Positions 54,620 through 64,000 of a DNA stretch of 64,000 nucleotides are shown in pieces; the first letter of the stretch is position 1, and every line of letters begins with the position of its first letter. The notes beneath the pieces were generated by a model. That model was not told the origin of the DNA, searched no databases, and saw nothing but the letters and a program-made list of their open reading frames with translations. Location of the stretch: the NCBI RefSeq assembly GCF_027579695.1, contig NC_083571.1, forward strand, positions 37,441,943 to 37,505,942, read 5' to 3'. This DNA is from Neoarius graeffei. Lineage: Eukaryota > Chordata > Actinopteri > Siluriformes > Ariidae. The position numbers and the translations under genes are program-made.

Positions 54620-55103
54620 GGTGTAGCAGTGAGTCAAAATAACTTCCGGTTCAGTTTTTCAGTCTTTAACCTGATCACTCATTTCGTGCTCGCAGCTCTT
54701 TGTGCCCAATGAGCAAAAAAAAAAAAAATTGGACTGAGCAATAAAGTTACTGAAATGCAACAAAAAAGAGCGAGGTTGAGAAAGAAGCTTCATATTTATT
54801 TAGAGAACAATTTATTTTAAAAAAAAATTGTGTGTTTGGGGAAGGTGTGGAACTGAACTGTGTTTTTAAATGTGTGTGTAGGTGTGTATAACGGTTTGTG
54901 TGTGTATATAACGGTTTGCCATGGCCTGCAGGGCGGCGGAGGAGGCGATCCTCTCGGAAGCGGGTGACAGCAGTCCCGGGACGGAGTGGGAGCGCGTGGC
55001 GCGACTCTGTGACTTCAACCCCAAATCCAGCAAACAGGCCAAAGACGTGTCCCGCATGCGCTCGGTCCTCATCTCGCTGAAACAGACCCCGCTCGTCCGC
55101 TAG
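31376..55103 (+). CDS. clta: Clathrin light chain A, five constitutive and two alternative coding exons
   Basis: Regulatory light chain of the clathrin triskelion, which binds heavy chain on coated vesicles. Constitutive coding exons are 31376-31562, 43874-43902, 44060-44174, 46412-46523 and 54932-55103, 615 nt or 204 residues. The 54-nt (50935-50988) and 36-nt (53697-53732) exons are phase-compatible and would give 234 residues. The N-terminal block EEEDPAAAFLAQQESEIAG (residues 21-39) is the conserved light-chain region containing the acidic hub-assembly motif. Exons 3-4 form the heavy-chain-binding helix (RKWREEQHERLEAL, EEWHARQDEQL). The C-terminal exon has GTEWERVARLCDFNPKSSKQ and ends LKQTPLVR. 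The SSKQAKDVSRMRSVLISLKQ tail and the 12-residue insert favour CLTA over CLTB. No lesions were seen. Confidence 0.96.
32136..32330. repeat. Fish retroposon 3' end fragment
   Basis: TAGATTAGATAGAATTTTATTGATCCC followed by CAGCAGCATCATTACAG is a familiar dispersed fish repeat; orientation and family not assigned. Confidence 0.5.
32398..32632. mobile_element. GTACCGATAC-rich element, second copy
   Basis: TACCCTGTCCACACTAGGG at the left, then the same words as 9055-9262 in reverse order. Inside clta intron 1. Confidence 0.75.
32691..33093. repeat. 30-bp minisatellite, about 13 near-identical copies
   Basis: Unit begins GGAGAAAGTGAGGGGAAGAG and closes GAAGGAAAGG. Purine-only on the + strand. Period 30 keeps frames open on both strands, giving artificial ORFs (repeating KGEKVRGREG on +). 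Confidence 0.98.
33094..34876. other. clta intron 1, no element recognised
   Basis: A (GT)n run lies at 33885-33932. The rest is A/T-rich with long T runs (34200-34215, 34400-34412). No coding signal convinced me. Confidence 0.5.
34877..36076 (+). mobile_element. hAT-type element in clta intron 1
   Basis: Ends CAGCGCTCGAAACTAAC and TTAATTTCGAGCCCTG are inverted. AGCACG at 34871-34876 and 36077-36082 is a partial duplication (6 of 8 bp). A short + ORF from 35242 (MLKWLKRTDRGEETESPDI) resembles a transposase N terminus but stops after about 42 codons. Confidence 0.7.
36083..37187. other. clta intron 1 with transposon fragments
   Basis: 36590-36765 matches the inner arm of the 47557-48130 palindrome (ATGCAAATGACGCGCC, GCGTTGGAGTGTCTGA, AAATGCCGTTACAGTCCATG). 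No gene. Confidence 0.6.
37188..37501. mobile_element. Foldback MITE, ~314 bp
   Basis: Ends CAAAGTCACCTACCCTTTTA and TAAAAGGGTAGGTGACTTTG. Inverted arms of about 65-70 bp extend to the CTTCTTGTGTACC / GGTACACAAGAAG pair. Target duplication not resolved. Confidence 0.88.
37502..38330. other. clta intron 1, no element recognised
   Basis: A/T-rich sequence with short repeated words such as TAATGCAATAT and AAGTCTATCAATAGG. No coding signal. Confidence 0.4.
39442..39817 (-). repeat. tRNA-derived SINE, full-length, inside hAT layer 1
   Basis: 11-bp duplication CAGTGAAAATG at 39431-39441 and 39818-39828. Head, body and tail intact. Confidence 0.95.
41227..43063. mobile_element. hAT element, layer 3
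   Basis: Ends TAGGGCTGCTCGATATTGG and ATATTGCACAGCTCTA; exact duplication ACGTGAAT at 41219-41226 and 43064-43071. Subterminal ATATCGATAT-like words. No transposase recognised. Confidence 0.93.
41673..41945. mobile_element. Near-perfect foldback, layer 4
   Basis: Outer ends CACACACGGACTGGCCATC and GATGGCCAGTCCGTGTGTG. Arms pair almost to the centre (AAGCAATGTTAAAACTGTTAACATTGCTT near 41800), with poly-A opposite poly-T. No host duplication identified. Confidence 0.9.
43874..43902 (+). CDS. clta: clta coding exon 2 (29-nt microexon)
   Basis: Acceptor TGTTCTCAG, donor GTACGC. It completes a split GAT codon and encodes DGALNGDLHE, aligned with the NG-containing segment that joins the N-terminal block to the helix in light chains. 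It is too short to appear as an ORF. Phase agrees with exons 1 and 3. Confidence 0.88.
43903..44059 (+). other. clta: clta intron 2 (157 bp)
   Basis: Short intron between the 29-nt exon and exon 3; ends with a (GT)n run before the acceptor. It carries no element. Confidence 0.85.
44060..44174 (+). CDS. clta: clta coding exon 3
   Basis: 115 nt, TNGPSDLYAAISSADRM then RKWREEQHERLEAL plus one base of the next Asp codon. Acceptor CCCCTCCAG after a (TG)n run; donor GTAAGA. It is the start of the heavy-chain-binding helix. Confidence 0.95.
44547..44942 (+). pseudogene. THAP-domain ORF converted into a 41-bp repeat
   Basis: MPYCCAVNCNNGTGSGRRF then FPREEKRRSEWV is a THAP N terminus (C4-C5, C9). 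The codons for FPREEKRRSEWVGF are then repeated eight times with a 41-bp period, so the frame shifts each unit. The second Cys and His of the finger are not reached, so no functional THAP fold is expected. Confidence 0.8.
44607..44925. repeat. 41-bp minisatellite, ~7.7 copies
   Basis: TTCCGAGAGAGGAGAAGAG begins at 44611, 44652, 44693, 44734, 44775, 44816, 44857 and 44898, exactly 41 bp apart. Variation is mainly GACGG versus GGCGG. All three + frames and one - frame remain open across it. Confidence 0.98.
45262..45489 (-). pseudogene. P2X7-like N-terminal ORF of mobile origin
   Basis: SESDSDFEVGTLQIEYREV then KPYMYEPVA, followed by a Ser/Asp-rich stretch. This pattern is familiar from fish proteins annotated 'P2X purinoceptor 7-like' that accompany transposons; it is not the ion-channel part. 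The ORF stops after 75 residues and could continue by splicing. Confidence 0.5.
45893..45980. repeat. Poly-A followed by (TA)n
   Basis: About 25 A then roughly 30 TA units, adjoining the right end of the TTAA element. Confidence 0.97.
45985..46390. repeat. 400-bp polypurine tract before clta exon 4
   Basis: Overwhelmingly A and G on the + strand (GAAGGAAGG, AGGAGGGGGG, AAGAAGAAG words) with scattered T. It ends 20 bp before the exon 4 acceptor. No unit is strictly tandem. Confidence 0.85.
46412..46523 (+). CDS. clta: clta coding exon 4
   Basis: 112 nt encoding DENSRQQEAEWKKTAK to KTKANNR (last Arg split AG|G). Acceptor TTTCTCTCAG, donor GTACAT. It is the end of the heavy-chain-binding helix. 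A 400-bp polypurine tract precedes the exon. Confidence 0.95.
47272..48329. mobile_element. DNA transposon with long terminal inverted repeats, inside the tandem repeat
   Basis: Ends ATGCCCTTTTTCCACCAAA and TTTGGTGGAAAAGGGGCAT, with further pairing over CAGGGCTGGTTCGGGGCC. No clear target duplication. I know this end type from dispersed fish repeats, but the superfamily is uncertain. Confidence 0.8.
47557..48130. repeat. ~250-bp-arm palindrome inside the 47272 element
   Basis: Left arm 47557-47809 and right arm 47894-48130 are reverse complements with few differences (one side has an extra run of G); spacer about 84 bp. A single-arm relative lies at 36590-36765. Confidence 0.93.
48903..49470. 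repeat. Duplicated host segment, copy 2 (uninterrupted)
   Basis: Paralogue of the segment split at 38335-43410. At 49274-49290 it reads through the hAT target site (GCAGTCAGCTCTGTGTT) with a single GTCAGCTC. Confidence 0.9.
49550..50762. mobile_element. Harbinger-like non-autonomous element in clta intron 4
   Basis: Ends GGCCCACTTTACACGGGGACG and GTCCTCGTGTAAACGGGCC; TTA duplication at 49547-49549 and 50763-50765. No transposase. Confidence 0.78.
50824..50863. repeat. (TG)n microsatellite
   Basis: About 19 TG units 70 bp upstream of the 54-nt neuronal exon. Confidence 0.96.
50935..50988 (+). CDS. clta: clta alternative neuronal-type exon, 18 residues
   Basis: 54 nt with acceptor TTTTTCCAG and donor GTATGT. 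It encodes VLDEDFYKQPVAHLIGYV after completing the split Arg. It aligns with the 18-residue insert that neuronal transcripts of both vertebrate light chains carry between the helix and the C-terminal domain. Being a multiple of three with both boundaries in phase 2, it can be included or skipped without changing frame. Confidence 0.9.
50989..52120. other. clta intron between the neuronal exon and the next transposon
   Basis: Contains a 34-nt poly-T run at 51479-51512 and recurrent TTAGCATTAGC-like words (51390-51900). Nothing coding. Confidence 0.5.
52120..53128 (+). mobile_element. DNA transposon remnant with an N-terminal ORF
   Basis: Left side holds TTGCAGTCACGTGACCGG and CCGCCATCTTGTCGGTCAAA; the right side holds the inverted TTTGACCGACAAGATGGCG and GACGTCACATGCAAG. 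+ strand ORF 52221-52511: MDQFQPTDYTAHF, DPYGLPDGVFTTV, VEYPDVYNCLINFPSLFSGE then LRAYKSLDSY. This resembles the N terminus of large fish transposon proteins I associate with a YqaJ-type nuclease (recollection only). It continues out of frame to a GTAAGT at 52540. Confidence 0.6.
53697..53732 (+). CDS. clta: clta alternative neuronal-type exon, 12 residues (36-nt microexon)
   Basis: 36 nt between CACCTTTTAAG and donor GTTAAG, in the same phase as its neighbours, encoding THINHPCYRLDQ (the last codon is split). This matches the light-chain-A-specific insert I recall as TNINHPCYSLEQ, which is absent from light chain B. It is too short to be seen as an ORF. The acceptor is pyrimidine-rich but ends AAG rather than CAG, consistent with a weak, regulated exon. 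Confidence 0.88.
53733..54931. other. clta: clta last intron
   Basis: (ATT)n at 54570-54618. Otherwise A/T-rich with no recognised element. Confidence 0.5.
54932..55103 (+). CDS. clta: clta final coding exon
   Basis: Acceptor GCCTGCAG; AAEEAILSEAGDSSPGTEWE through LKQTPLVR and a TAG stop. This is the C-terminal calmodulin-binding-region exon, which splices in phase to exon 4 directly or to either neuronal exon. Confidence 0.96.
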
Positions 55104-55440
55104 AACGCACACGCGCATGCTCGTATACAAACAAGCCGGAAGTACTACACCTCTCAGCATCCCTGTGGGCCGCATCACTTCCTGTCTGCGCCCACTGAAG
55201 TATCCTCGATGTTAAATATATCCATGTATCATCACATCTCTTCTCTCTCTCAGATATTAACAAAACGTCTCCCAGCAGCCCCTGGGGCAGAGCTCTTCTC
55301 TGAGTAATGAGATGTGTTTGTGTTTATACACACACCCACACACTTCATCTATAAATATATCCATATGTAGTAATAATAATAATGATCTTCACCTTATTGT
55401 TTGTTTTTATGGACCAAATTCCAGCGTCATGTTTCCATTT

Positions 55441-55483
<43 letters not shown>

Positions 55484-55660
55484 CCAATCTATGCAGGAAT
55501 GAAGTATAAACTGTGGTGGTGTTTTTGTTTGCTGTGTGTGTGTGTATGTGTTAAAGACCGGACCAGTGTACACTTCAGCTAGTTGTTCAGAACGGCACCT
55601 TGATTCTTGTTTGTTTGTTTTTTTTCTTGATTCTGATTAAACGTGGATGAAACTTGCACC
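55104..55660 (+). terminator. clta: clta 3' UTR with ATTAAA signal
   Basis: ATTAAA at 55636-55641, following a T-rich stretch, is the first plausible polyadenylation signal after the stop and gives a 3' UTR of roughly 550 bp. It contains a (GT)n run at 55443-55480. An AATAAA elsewhere in this span was not seen. Confidence 0.5.
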
Positions 55661-55859
55661 TTTTTTATCTTTCGTCTGTCTTTTTTCTTTCCCCATCTGT
55701 TAAACGAAATGCAAACCTTTTGCTATGAACATATTTAACACTTCAGGAGCAGTGTGCTTTTTTTTTTTTTTTTTTTCCTCTCTTTAGTCCACTACTTTCA
55801 TGTACAGATGGTGTTTCTCTTCACTTTTAAAGTCAAACCCCAGTTTCAGAACCAACACA

Positions 55860-56010
55860 TGTCTGCAGACCTGCATGACAATGCTCCTGCGCACAAAGCG
55901 AGCTCCATGAAGACGTGGTGTTAAGTTTGGAGTGAAGAACTTGAGGGTTCTGCACAGAGCCCTGACTCGATTTATATTTTCTGAGATGCGCTAGTACATG
56001 AGGTGAGTCA
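55860..56010 (+). pseudogene. Tc1-type transposase fragment
   Basis: DLHDNAPAHKASSMKTW, frameshifted after this point, then KNLRVLHRALTRFI-like sequence. The DNAPxHKA pattern is the second catalytic Asp region of a Tc1 subgroup. Confidence 0.5.
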
Positions 56011-56313
56011 TAAAGAATACTGTGGTGGTGTTCCTGGGCCACCAGAGGGGAGCAGTGCTCCGATAGAAGAATATGAAACTGGTCTGAAGCCCCGAAGACT
56101 GAGATTTAATGAGTTTGTGTTGGAAAGAGACTTTATTTCCTCGTAACCACAGACTGTTCTACACCATTGTACATGTTTTATTTAAGGCTTTTTACAGCAA
56201 CACGTTTATTAGCGCATCTCAAGCAATTAGGTTATGAAAGTGAATTTCTGTAATTTAATTCCAAAAGGTAAACTTTCACTTTGCATGTAATGAATATAGA
56301 ATATATGAAATAT

Positions 56314-56686
56314 CTCTCATCTCATTATCTGTAGCTGCTTTATCCTGTTCTACAGGGTCGCGGGCAAGCTGGAGCCTATCCCAGCTGACTACGGGCGAAA
56401 GGCGGGGTACACCCTGGACAAGTCGCCAGGTCATCACAGGGCTGACACATAGACACAGACAACCATTCACACTCACATTCACACCTACGGTCAATTTAGA
56501 GTCACCAGTTAACCTAACCTGCATGTCTTTGGACTGTGGGGGAAACCGGAGCACCCGGAGGAAACCCACACGGACATGGGGAGAACATGCAAACTCCGCA
56601 CAGAAAGGCCCTCACCAGCCACGGGGCTCGAACCCAGACCTTCTTGCTGTGAGGCGACAGCGCTAACCACTACACCACCGTGCCGC
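56314..56686 (-). repeat. tRNA-derived SINE, full-length
   Basis: Flanks TATGAAATATCT and TATGAAGTATTT look like a diverged target duplication. Head intact. Confidence 0.92.
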
Positions 56687-56689
56687 CCC

Positions 56690-57240
56690 GTATGAAGTAT
56701 TTCAAGCTTTTTTTGTTAGTTTGTTTCAATTTTGATAATTATGGCTTATAGCCCATGAAAATCAGGAATCCATTATCTCAAAATATTTCCCAAGCTCAAT
56801 CAAAAAAATGAATTGTAATACAGAAATGTCCAGCTTCTGAGAGCATGTCCATTTATACACTCAATACTTCATTGGTGCTCCTTGACCATGAATTACTGCA
56901 TCAGTGTGGTGTGGCATTGAGGTGATCAGCCTGTGGTGCTGCTGAGGTGTTATTGAAGCCCAGGTTGCTTTGATAGTGGCCTTCAGCTCGTATATTTTTG
57001 GGTCTGGTGTTTTTTCTTCTTTTACAATAACCCATAGATTCTCTCTGGGGTTCAGGTGAGTTGGCTGGCCAATCAAGTACAGTAATATCATGGGCCGCAA
57101 ACTGTTTGGTAGTAGTTTTGGCACCGTGGGCAGGTGGTAAGTCTTGTTGGAAAAGCAAATCGGCATCTCCATAAAGCTTGTCGGCAGCTGGAAGCATGAA
57201 GTGTTCTATCGAATGGACATCGGTTTCAATAAAGTATGAA
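56690..57240 (-). pseudogene. Tc1-type transposase C-terminal fragment
   Basis: Minus 57197-56861 reads across a frameshift LYGDADLLFQQDLPPAHGAK, HDITVLDWPANSPEP, NPRENLWVIVK and ATWASITPQQHHRLITSMP. D2 is present (QQD); the third catalytic acidic residue is in NPRENLW. Confidence 0.82.
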
Positions 57241-57249
57241 GTAGGAGTA

Positions 57250-58345
57250 GAGGAGAGTGCAGAAGGGGGTATCCACTTTCAAGTTTCAGATGCTCTCTGG
57301 TGTAATGTGGTGCATTCTAGGCCACATTTTCACTGCTGATAATGACTGTTTATTGTTATTTGCTGGGTGTTTATCATCAGGTTTGTGCATGAAACTGAGT
57401 GTATGGTATAACATGGTAGTGTAATTAATAGCCTGCACATGCAGTTAGTGTCAGCCAATAAAAGATAAATTAGTAACTAAACCTGTGTTGTTGAAATAAT
57501 TAGTATTAAACTAACCTGCAGAGAGAAAAGGGCTTAATTATTTATAAATAATGAACATAATGCCACATCACTAAAGCATAATCCATACACACACGTTCCA
57601 GATCAAATCTGAAAACTAGAAGTAGCATGATTAAAGCAGGGAAGGCTGTTCAGAGAACAGAATATGGATAGTAGCTACTGCAACTGTTATCTGTTCACCA
57701 TGACCACTGACAGACTAGTCATTTAAAAAAAAATACTGGGAAAAAATGCGTCTTCGTGGTTGTTTTGTTTTCAAATTAACCTATGCCTATTAGATATCGT
57801 ATTTAATCTTATGTCCTATATTTGTGTGCCACCACTGACGTCATTTCAAATGAGGCCACTGGCCCTAGTTTTTAATTCGCCGTCTCTCTCACACAGACTG
57901 TTACTGATTGAGACGGTTAGGGGTTGTTTTACAATCAGGGAACAAATTTTGTGTCACGGGTCCAAAATTCAAATCAATTCAAACTGGTTCTTGTACCAGT
58001 TTTTAAGTGAAGGACAAGTTAAAGAACAGATTTCAGGTAATTTTTTGACGTGTGTGTATGGTAGTTTTGTGTAATCTACTATAAGATAAAGAAGATTAAG
58101 TGTAGCTTTAAGCAGGGCTGGGAAAAACAAATGAAGTGATTCTCGGAGGACTTTTTTTTTTTTTTTTGATAATTCAGAATCCACTACTTCCATAGTACTT
58201 TTAAATACAAGGCTGTAAGCTTTGTGTTAGTTGTCGCTAATATTTATGTCCCAATATCTTGACCACATTTTAGATATGTCATTTTATATTGAAAAATTAG
58301 TCGTCTCGGAGAGGACATTTTTTTTTTTTTTGACACAATTACATA
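57250..58345. other. No gene recognised
   Basis: A/T-rich, with a T run at 58150-58166 and 58318-58331. Long ORFs on either strand show no family pattern. Confidence 0.4.
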
Positions 58346-58716
58346 TCTCATTATCTCTAGCCGCTTTATCCTGTTCTACAGGGTCGCAGGCAAGCTGGAG
58401 CCTATCCCAGCTGACTATGGGTGAGAGGCGGGGTACACCCTGGACAAGTCGCCAGGTCATCACAGGGCTGACACATAGACACAGACAACCATTCACACTC
58501 ACATTCACACCTACGGTCAATTTAGAGTCACCAGTTAACCTAACCTGCATGTCTTTGGACTGTGGGGGAAACCGGAGCACCCGGAGGAAACCCACGCGGA
58601 CACGGGGAGAACATGCAAACTCCGCACAGAAAGGCCCTCGCCGGCCACGGGGCTCGAACCCAGGACCTTCTTGCTGTGAGGCGACAGCGCTAACCACTAC
58701 ACCACCGTGCCGCCCT
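58346..58716 (-). repeat. tRNA-derived SINE, full-length
   Basis: 11-bp duplication ACAATTACATA at 58335-58345 and 58717-58727. Both strands keep ~130-codon ORFs. Confidence 0.95.
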
Positions 58717-58727
58717 ACAATTACATA

Positions 58728-59540
58728 CTAATTTGATCAAAATAGTCTGAAAACTTACTGGAATTCAACATTAAAACTCTGTTTCCAATGATATGGAACC
58801 AAATATTTGTTTTATGGTATAAAGAATGATTTAAGTGCATCCCTTTTGGAGCTGCCTGTGGTCAAAAAAGCACTTTTTCTAAATGACACGAGTAATTTTG
58901 CTAAATATGACACACATTGCCATACATTCACCAAAAATAACGTTATCACCAATTTTTTTTTTTTTTTTGCATGGTAAATAGAGCTATCACAGGGCTACAA
59001 TAAACAACCAAGTTTATTTAGTCAAGCCTTTTGATATTGAAGATAAGTGTTAAATGTGATTTTTAGCTTGCGTACCCTGGTTGTAAAACAACCCTTATGG
59101 AAAGACTTAACAACTTCACCAAAATTAGCATTTTACATTGGAAGACCAACTAGAAATTCATCATGTTCAAGCTCTATGGTCATTACATTTTTATAAGAAC
59201 AGTTATTTGTTTACCGATCTCTCTTTGTTTGGGCACCTTTCTTGTCTAACTTGGAAAGAATCTGGACAAGGTTGGCTGGTCCTGTCACCTTTTCATTTTG
59301 AACTGTAGCGAATCGGAAGCGAGCTTTCTGGTGCTCAAACATTGCTGGGATGAGCAGCCAATCAGCATCAAGCTTTCATACAGTGTAGCTGACATGAGTG
59401 AAGGTCAAGGCCGTAAAGCCACGGCAAGTACACACAAACACAGTAAAAAAGCGTAAAAGAATGTGAAAATAACCACCGATAGCTATGGGAAAGAAAAGGC
59501 CTGGGGGGGTGGGAACTCTACTAGCATTGTTGGTTGAGGA
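58728..59540. other. No gene recognised
   Basis: Mixed unique-looking sequence with a T run at 58953-58968. No coding signal. Confidence 0.4.
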
Positions 59541-59543
59541 ACT

Positions 59544-60620
59544 TTGAAAAGTAACTGGTGCCAGGCTGATCACCGGGCACCGGCCCTTAATGAAACCCCA
59601 GAGTTTAAGTTGGTAACATTTTCATCCAGCTCTTTACCAATTTTATGTGGAGTTCCACAGGGTTCGCTTCTTGGCCCCCTTCTATTTCTCTCTCTCTCAT
59701 ATATGATTTTACAAACTGCTCCAATATTTCATTTTCATATTTTTGCAGATGACTCAAATTTTATTCCCTGTAGATTCATCTTTAGGGCGGCATGGTGGTG
59801 TAGTGGTTAGCACGGTCGCCTCACGGCAAGAAGGTTCCGGGTTCGAGGCCAGCGAGGGCCTTTCTGTGTGGAGTTTGCATGTTGTCTGCGTGGGTTTCCT
59901 CCGGGTGCTCCGGTTTCCCCCACAGTCCAAAGACATGCAGTTAGGTTAACATGGGGCAGCCTTGGGCTGAAGTGCCCTCGAGCAAGGTACCAAACCCCTG
60001 ACTACTCCCCGGGCGCTGTAGTATGGCTGCCCACTGTTCTGGGTGTGTGTGTGTGTTCACTGCTTCAGATGGGTTAAATGCAGAGGATGAATTTCACTGC
60101 TTGAAGTGTGCATGTGACAAAGGTTTCTTCTTTAGATTCTCTAAACCAGGGCACGTTCTGAGTTGGTTAACATCAGTGCATGGCTTTATGCAAATAAATT
60201 CTCTTCAAACAGATTTTTTTTTTAATTCACCCCAAAAGAAATTGAGCTGAACCATTTCCTTGAAAATTAATTATAAGCCAATTAAACAGAAGAACCACCT
60301 CGGGTATCTTGGAGTAGTTTTAGACGCTCACCTCAGCTGGAGGGAAAACATCTCCAGAGGTGTTGGAATTATGGCTAAGTTTCGTAAATGTTTCTCAAAG
60401 TATTCTAACTCTGCTGTACTTCTGTTATTGATCCTTTTCTGTCATACGGTGTTATAGTTTGGGGGAAATACTGATGAGACCAGCCTTCGATCGGTAATTG
60501 TACTCCAGAAGAAAGCTGTCAGGATTATTAATTTTGCTCCTTTTAATGAACATACGCCTCCTATTTTTAAAAAGCTGGGGATAATTCTTTTAATATAAAA
60601 TTTTACTAAAACCGTATTTT
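59544..60620 (+). mobile_element. LINE reverse-transcriptase fragment split by a SINE
   Basis: Reads LPILCGVPQGSLLGPLLF and FHIFADDSN before the SINE, then KNHLGYLGVVLDAHLSW and SLRSVIVLQKKAVRIINF after it, the normal order of RT palm and thumb in Rex/CR1-like elements. Frameshifts present. Confidence 0.8.
59785..60123 (+). repeat. SINE variant with a different 3' body
   Basis: Shares the tRNA-like head (A and B boxes) and CAGTCCAAAGACATGCAG, then switches to GGGCAGCCTTGGGCTGAAGTG and GATGGGTTAAATGCAGAGG. Flanks TTCATCTTTAG and TTCTTCTTTAG are a likely duplication. Confidence 0.85.
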
Positions 60621-61050
60621 TATGTTTTTAAATTTCATTCCCGTTTATTTGTTGCCTGCTTTTGGTAACTTTTTCCACACTTATAGCATCAAGGCACAAA
60701 TATAAAACTGCACTGGCCTTGAGATATTTATTTTGTTATTCCTTCAGCCAGAATGAACGCTGGTCAGTTTAATATTCACTTTAAAGGGGCTGTTCTCTGG
60801 AACAGTGCTGAGGAATATTTAGAGTCTTAAGCAATTTTAAGCGTTTTTCTTTTTTTTTTTTTTCCAAAAGTACTTTGAAAAATTGCTTCATATTAGTGAG
60901 CCTTTCTCTTTTCCTCACACAGTAATTTCACTTTTTTATTGTTGTATTTTATACCTGTGACTAGTTTCTTCTTTAGAACAGTAATCCACTTCTTGCTGCT
61001 GAGCGTGATTAGCGGACTAGATATTTCTAGGCAGTGTTGTATCCTTCATA

Positions 61051-62651
<1,601 letters not shown>

Positions 62652-62653
62652 TA

Positions 62654-63938
62654 TGTATTAGTATTTTGTGTGTAACTTGCTAGTTTATATCAATAAACTA
62701 TTTTTGATTGGTTGATATGATTGAGCTGAGGGGTATATTCTTACATCACATTTTAGATAAAAACACAAAAATCTACATTTTAATTTAAACCAGATTTCAC
62801 CACTGCAGCTTGAGAAAGTTAATATTTTAGTGATTTTTTTTTTTTAAAGCAAGATTGCACTACTCTTCGATTAAAATTTTAGTATCACATGACATTACAT
62901 TTCATTATTAAATCACCTTATTACTGGAATCTGCAGTTTTGAAATGAAGCAGGGCACAAGCGCATGCTTTTTACTGGGTGCATTTCAAAAACCATCATTA
63001 TCCAGAGCACACGTTAAAAAACAAATCGGCAACGTTAGAAAGGGTTCATCGATATTAAGAAATGTGAGGGGAGAATGTGAGGCTCTAAACCAGGAAAAAG
63101 GAAAACCACCACCACCATCTGTGCCCCCTGCCTGTGGGACCACCTCAAACTTAAAATAAGTGAAATGATTTGTGTTTTGGCATCAAGGTATTTATCTAGA
63201 AATTGAGAGAAGGGTGTTGGTGGGGGGTCTGTGGGCATGCTCTCGTAGGAAAATTTTAAATCTTGAAGCAAATTTGGGGCCCTCTGGTGCAATCTTGGCA
63301 TAAAAAAGCAGTTGGGAGAAACTCTTAAAGTGTTTTAGGTAGTGAATTTCTGAAAAAGGAATCGGTTAACTCAAATCATTTCAATGAAATTCTTTATTTT
63401 ATGCCATTTTATAGCACATGTAGTCTTTGTGCCTAATTTTGCAATGCTCAGTCCTGATTTAGCATGGTGCGGTAAACTGGTAATGGCTGTCCCAACCACA
63501 GACGTTAACTTTACATGTACATCGCCATCGCATCCTCAGCAACAACACGGCGGGCAGCCAGGGCCGGCAGCTGAACCTGGCTGGAGTATGAAACAAGGAC
63601 TGTGGTTTGTTGCCTTGCCACGTGTTGGCTGATGGGAGTGCGCTATCAGTTCTGAGCCGCAAATCACATCCCGCTTCAGAAATAAGGGAGAGCAAACACT
63701 ATACTGGAGAAACACGCATGTGGGATGCAGGTTTGTGTGTTGTTTGGAGTCCTCACTCATCCACTGGTGTTTATTTTGATCTGCCAGTGCAACTAACATT
63801 GCTTGTTTTTGTTTCATCATAATTTTTTCTAATGGAGGCTTTTCACCGTCACCTGACCCCGTAACAGCAGTAACTACACCACCATGGTAGGGGGTACACT
63901 TGTGCTTCATTCAGCCAAGTTAATTGTTATTGATTGGT
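62654..63938. other. No gene recognised
   Basis: Several 60-120 codon ORFs on both strands show no family pattern. The sequence before 63939 may be the promoter side of the THAP ORF. Confidence 0.4.
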
Positions 63939-64000
63939 ATGGGAAGGTTTTGTTGTGCTTTTGGATGTACAGATCGTTTTGAACGAAACAAAGGCATCAG
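63939..64000 (+). CDS. THAP-domain protein N terminus, cut by window end
   Basis: ATG opens MGRFCCAFGCTDRFERNKGI, with the initial Cys pair spacing of a THAP finger, then the window ends. It may be a host THAP gene or another THAP-bearing transposon. Confidence 0.5.
   Translation, partial: MGRFCCAFGCTDRFERNKGI

Noticed and set aside
57760-58074. 104-residue + ORF
   Set aside because: No recognisable motif, poor context and no splice-supported neighbours.
58231-58731. 166-residue ORF and similar ORFs at 3498, 7432, 30570, 39472, 56276
   Set aside because: They are readings of SINE copies in either orientation, with no gene-specific flanks.

Overview
The window looks like teleost fish nuclear DNA. 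It has multi-exon vertebrate genes with GT-AG introns, Tc1/mariner, hAT and Harbinger-like transposons, tRNA-derived SINEs of fish type, non-LTR and Ty3/gypsy retroelements, and abundant (TG)n and (TA)n microsatellites. I cannot name the species from sequence alone.

Only two ordinary host genes are supported, both on the + strand. The first is nans (sialic acid synthase): six coding exons between 10624 and 22667 give 359 codons plus a stop, with no lesion. The second is clta (clathrin light chain A): coding exons between 31376 and 55103. It has five constitutive exons (204 codons) and two small in-frame exons of 54 and 36 nt, which match the 18- and 12-residue neuronal insert of light chain A. 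A THAP-type reading frame starts at 63939 and runs off the right edge.

Layout: 1-10431 is upstream sequence packed with retroelements and nested hAT elements; a TTAA-flanked transposon end lies 192 bp before the nans ATG. 10432-22790 is nans; its intron 1 holds a Tc1 element broken up by later insertions, and intron 2 holds a CACTA-like element carrying a THAP-bearing TTAA element. 22790-31080 is the intergenic region: a Tc1 remnant and a minus-strand LINE interrupted by hAT elements nested in each other. 31080-55640 is clta; intron 1 contains four hAT/foldback layers, intron 3 a THAP-bearing TTAA element, and intron 4 large foldbacks and a Harbinger-like element. 55640-64000 is repeats: SINEs, Tc1 copies (one full length with TA duplication) and a LINE fragment.

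The two genes are not an operon and need not cooperate. NANS makes phosphorylated sialic acid in the cytosol; CLTA is a clathrin coat subunit. The most unusual content is in the mobile DNA: recurrent TTAA-flanked elements with THAP-like ORFs (one with its THAP codons amplified into a 41-bp minisatellite), hAT nests in which every insertion can be read from its 8-bp duplication, and a paralogous segment that preserves the empty site of one nest. All calls come from reading the sequence; no database search was run.
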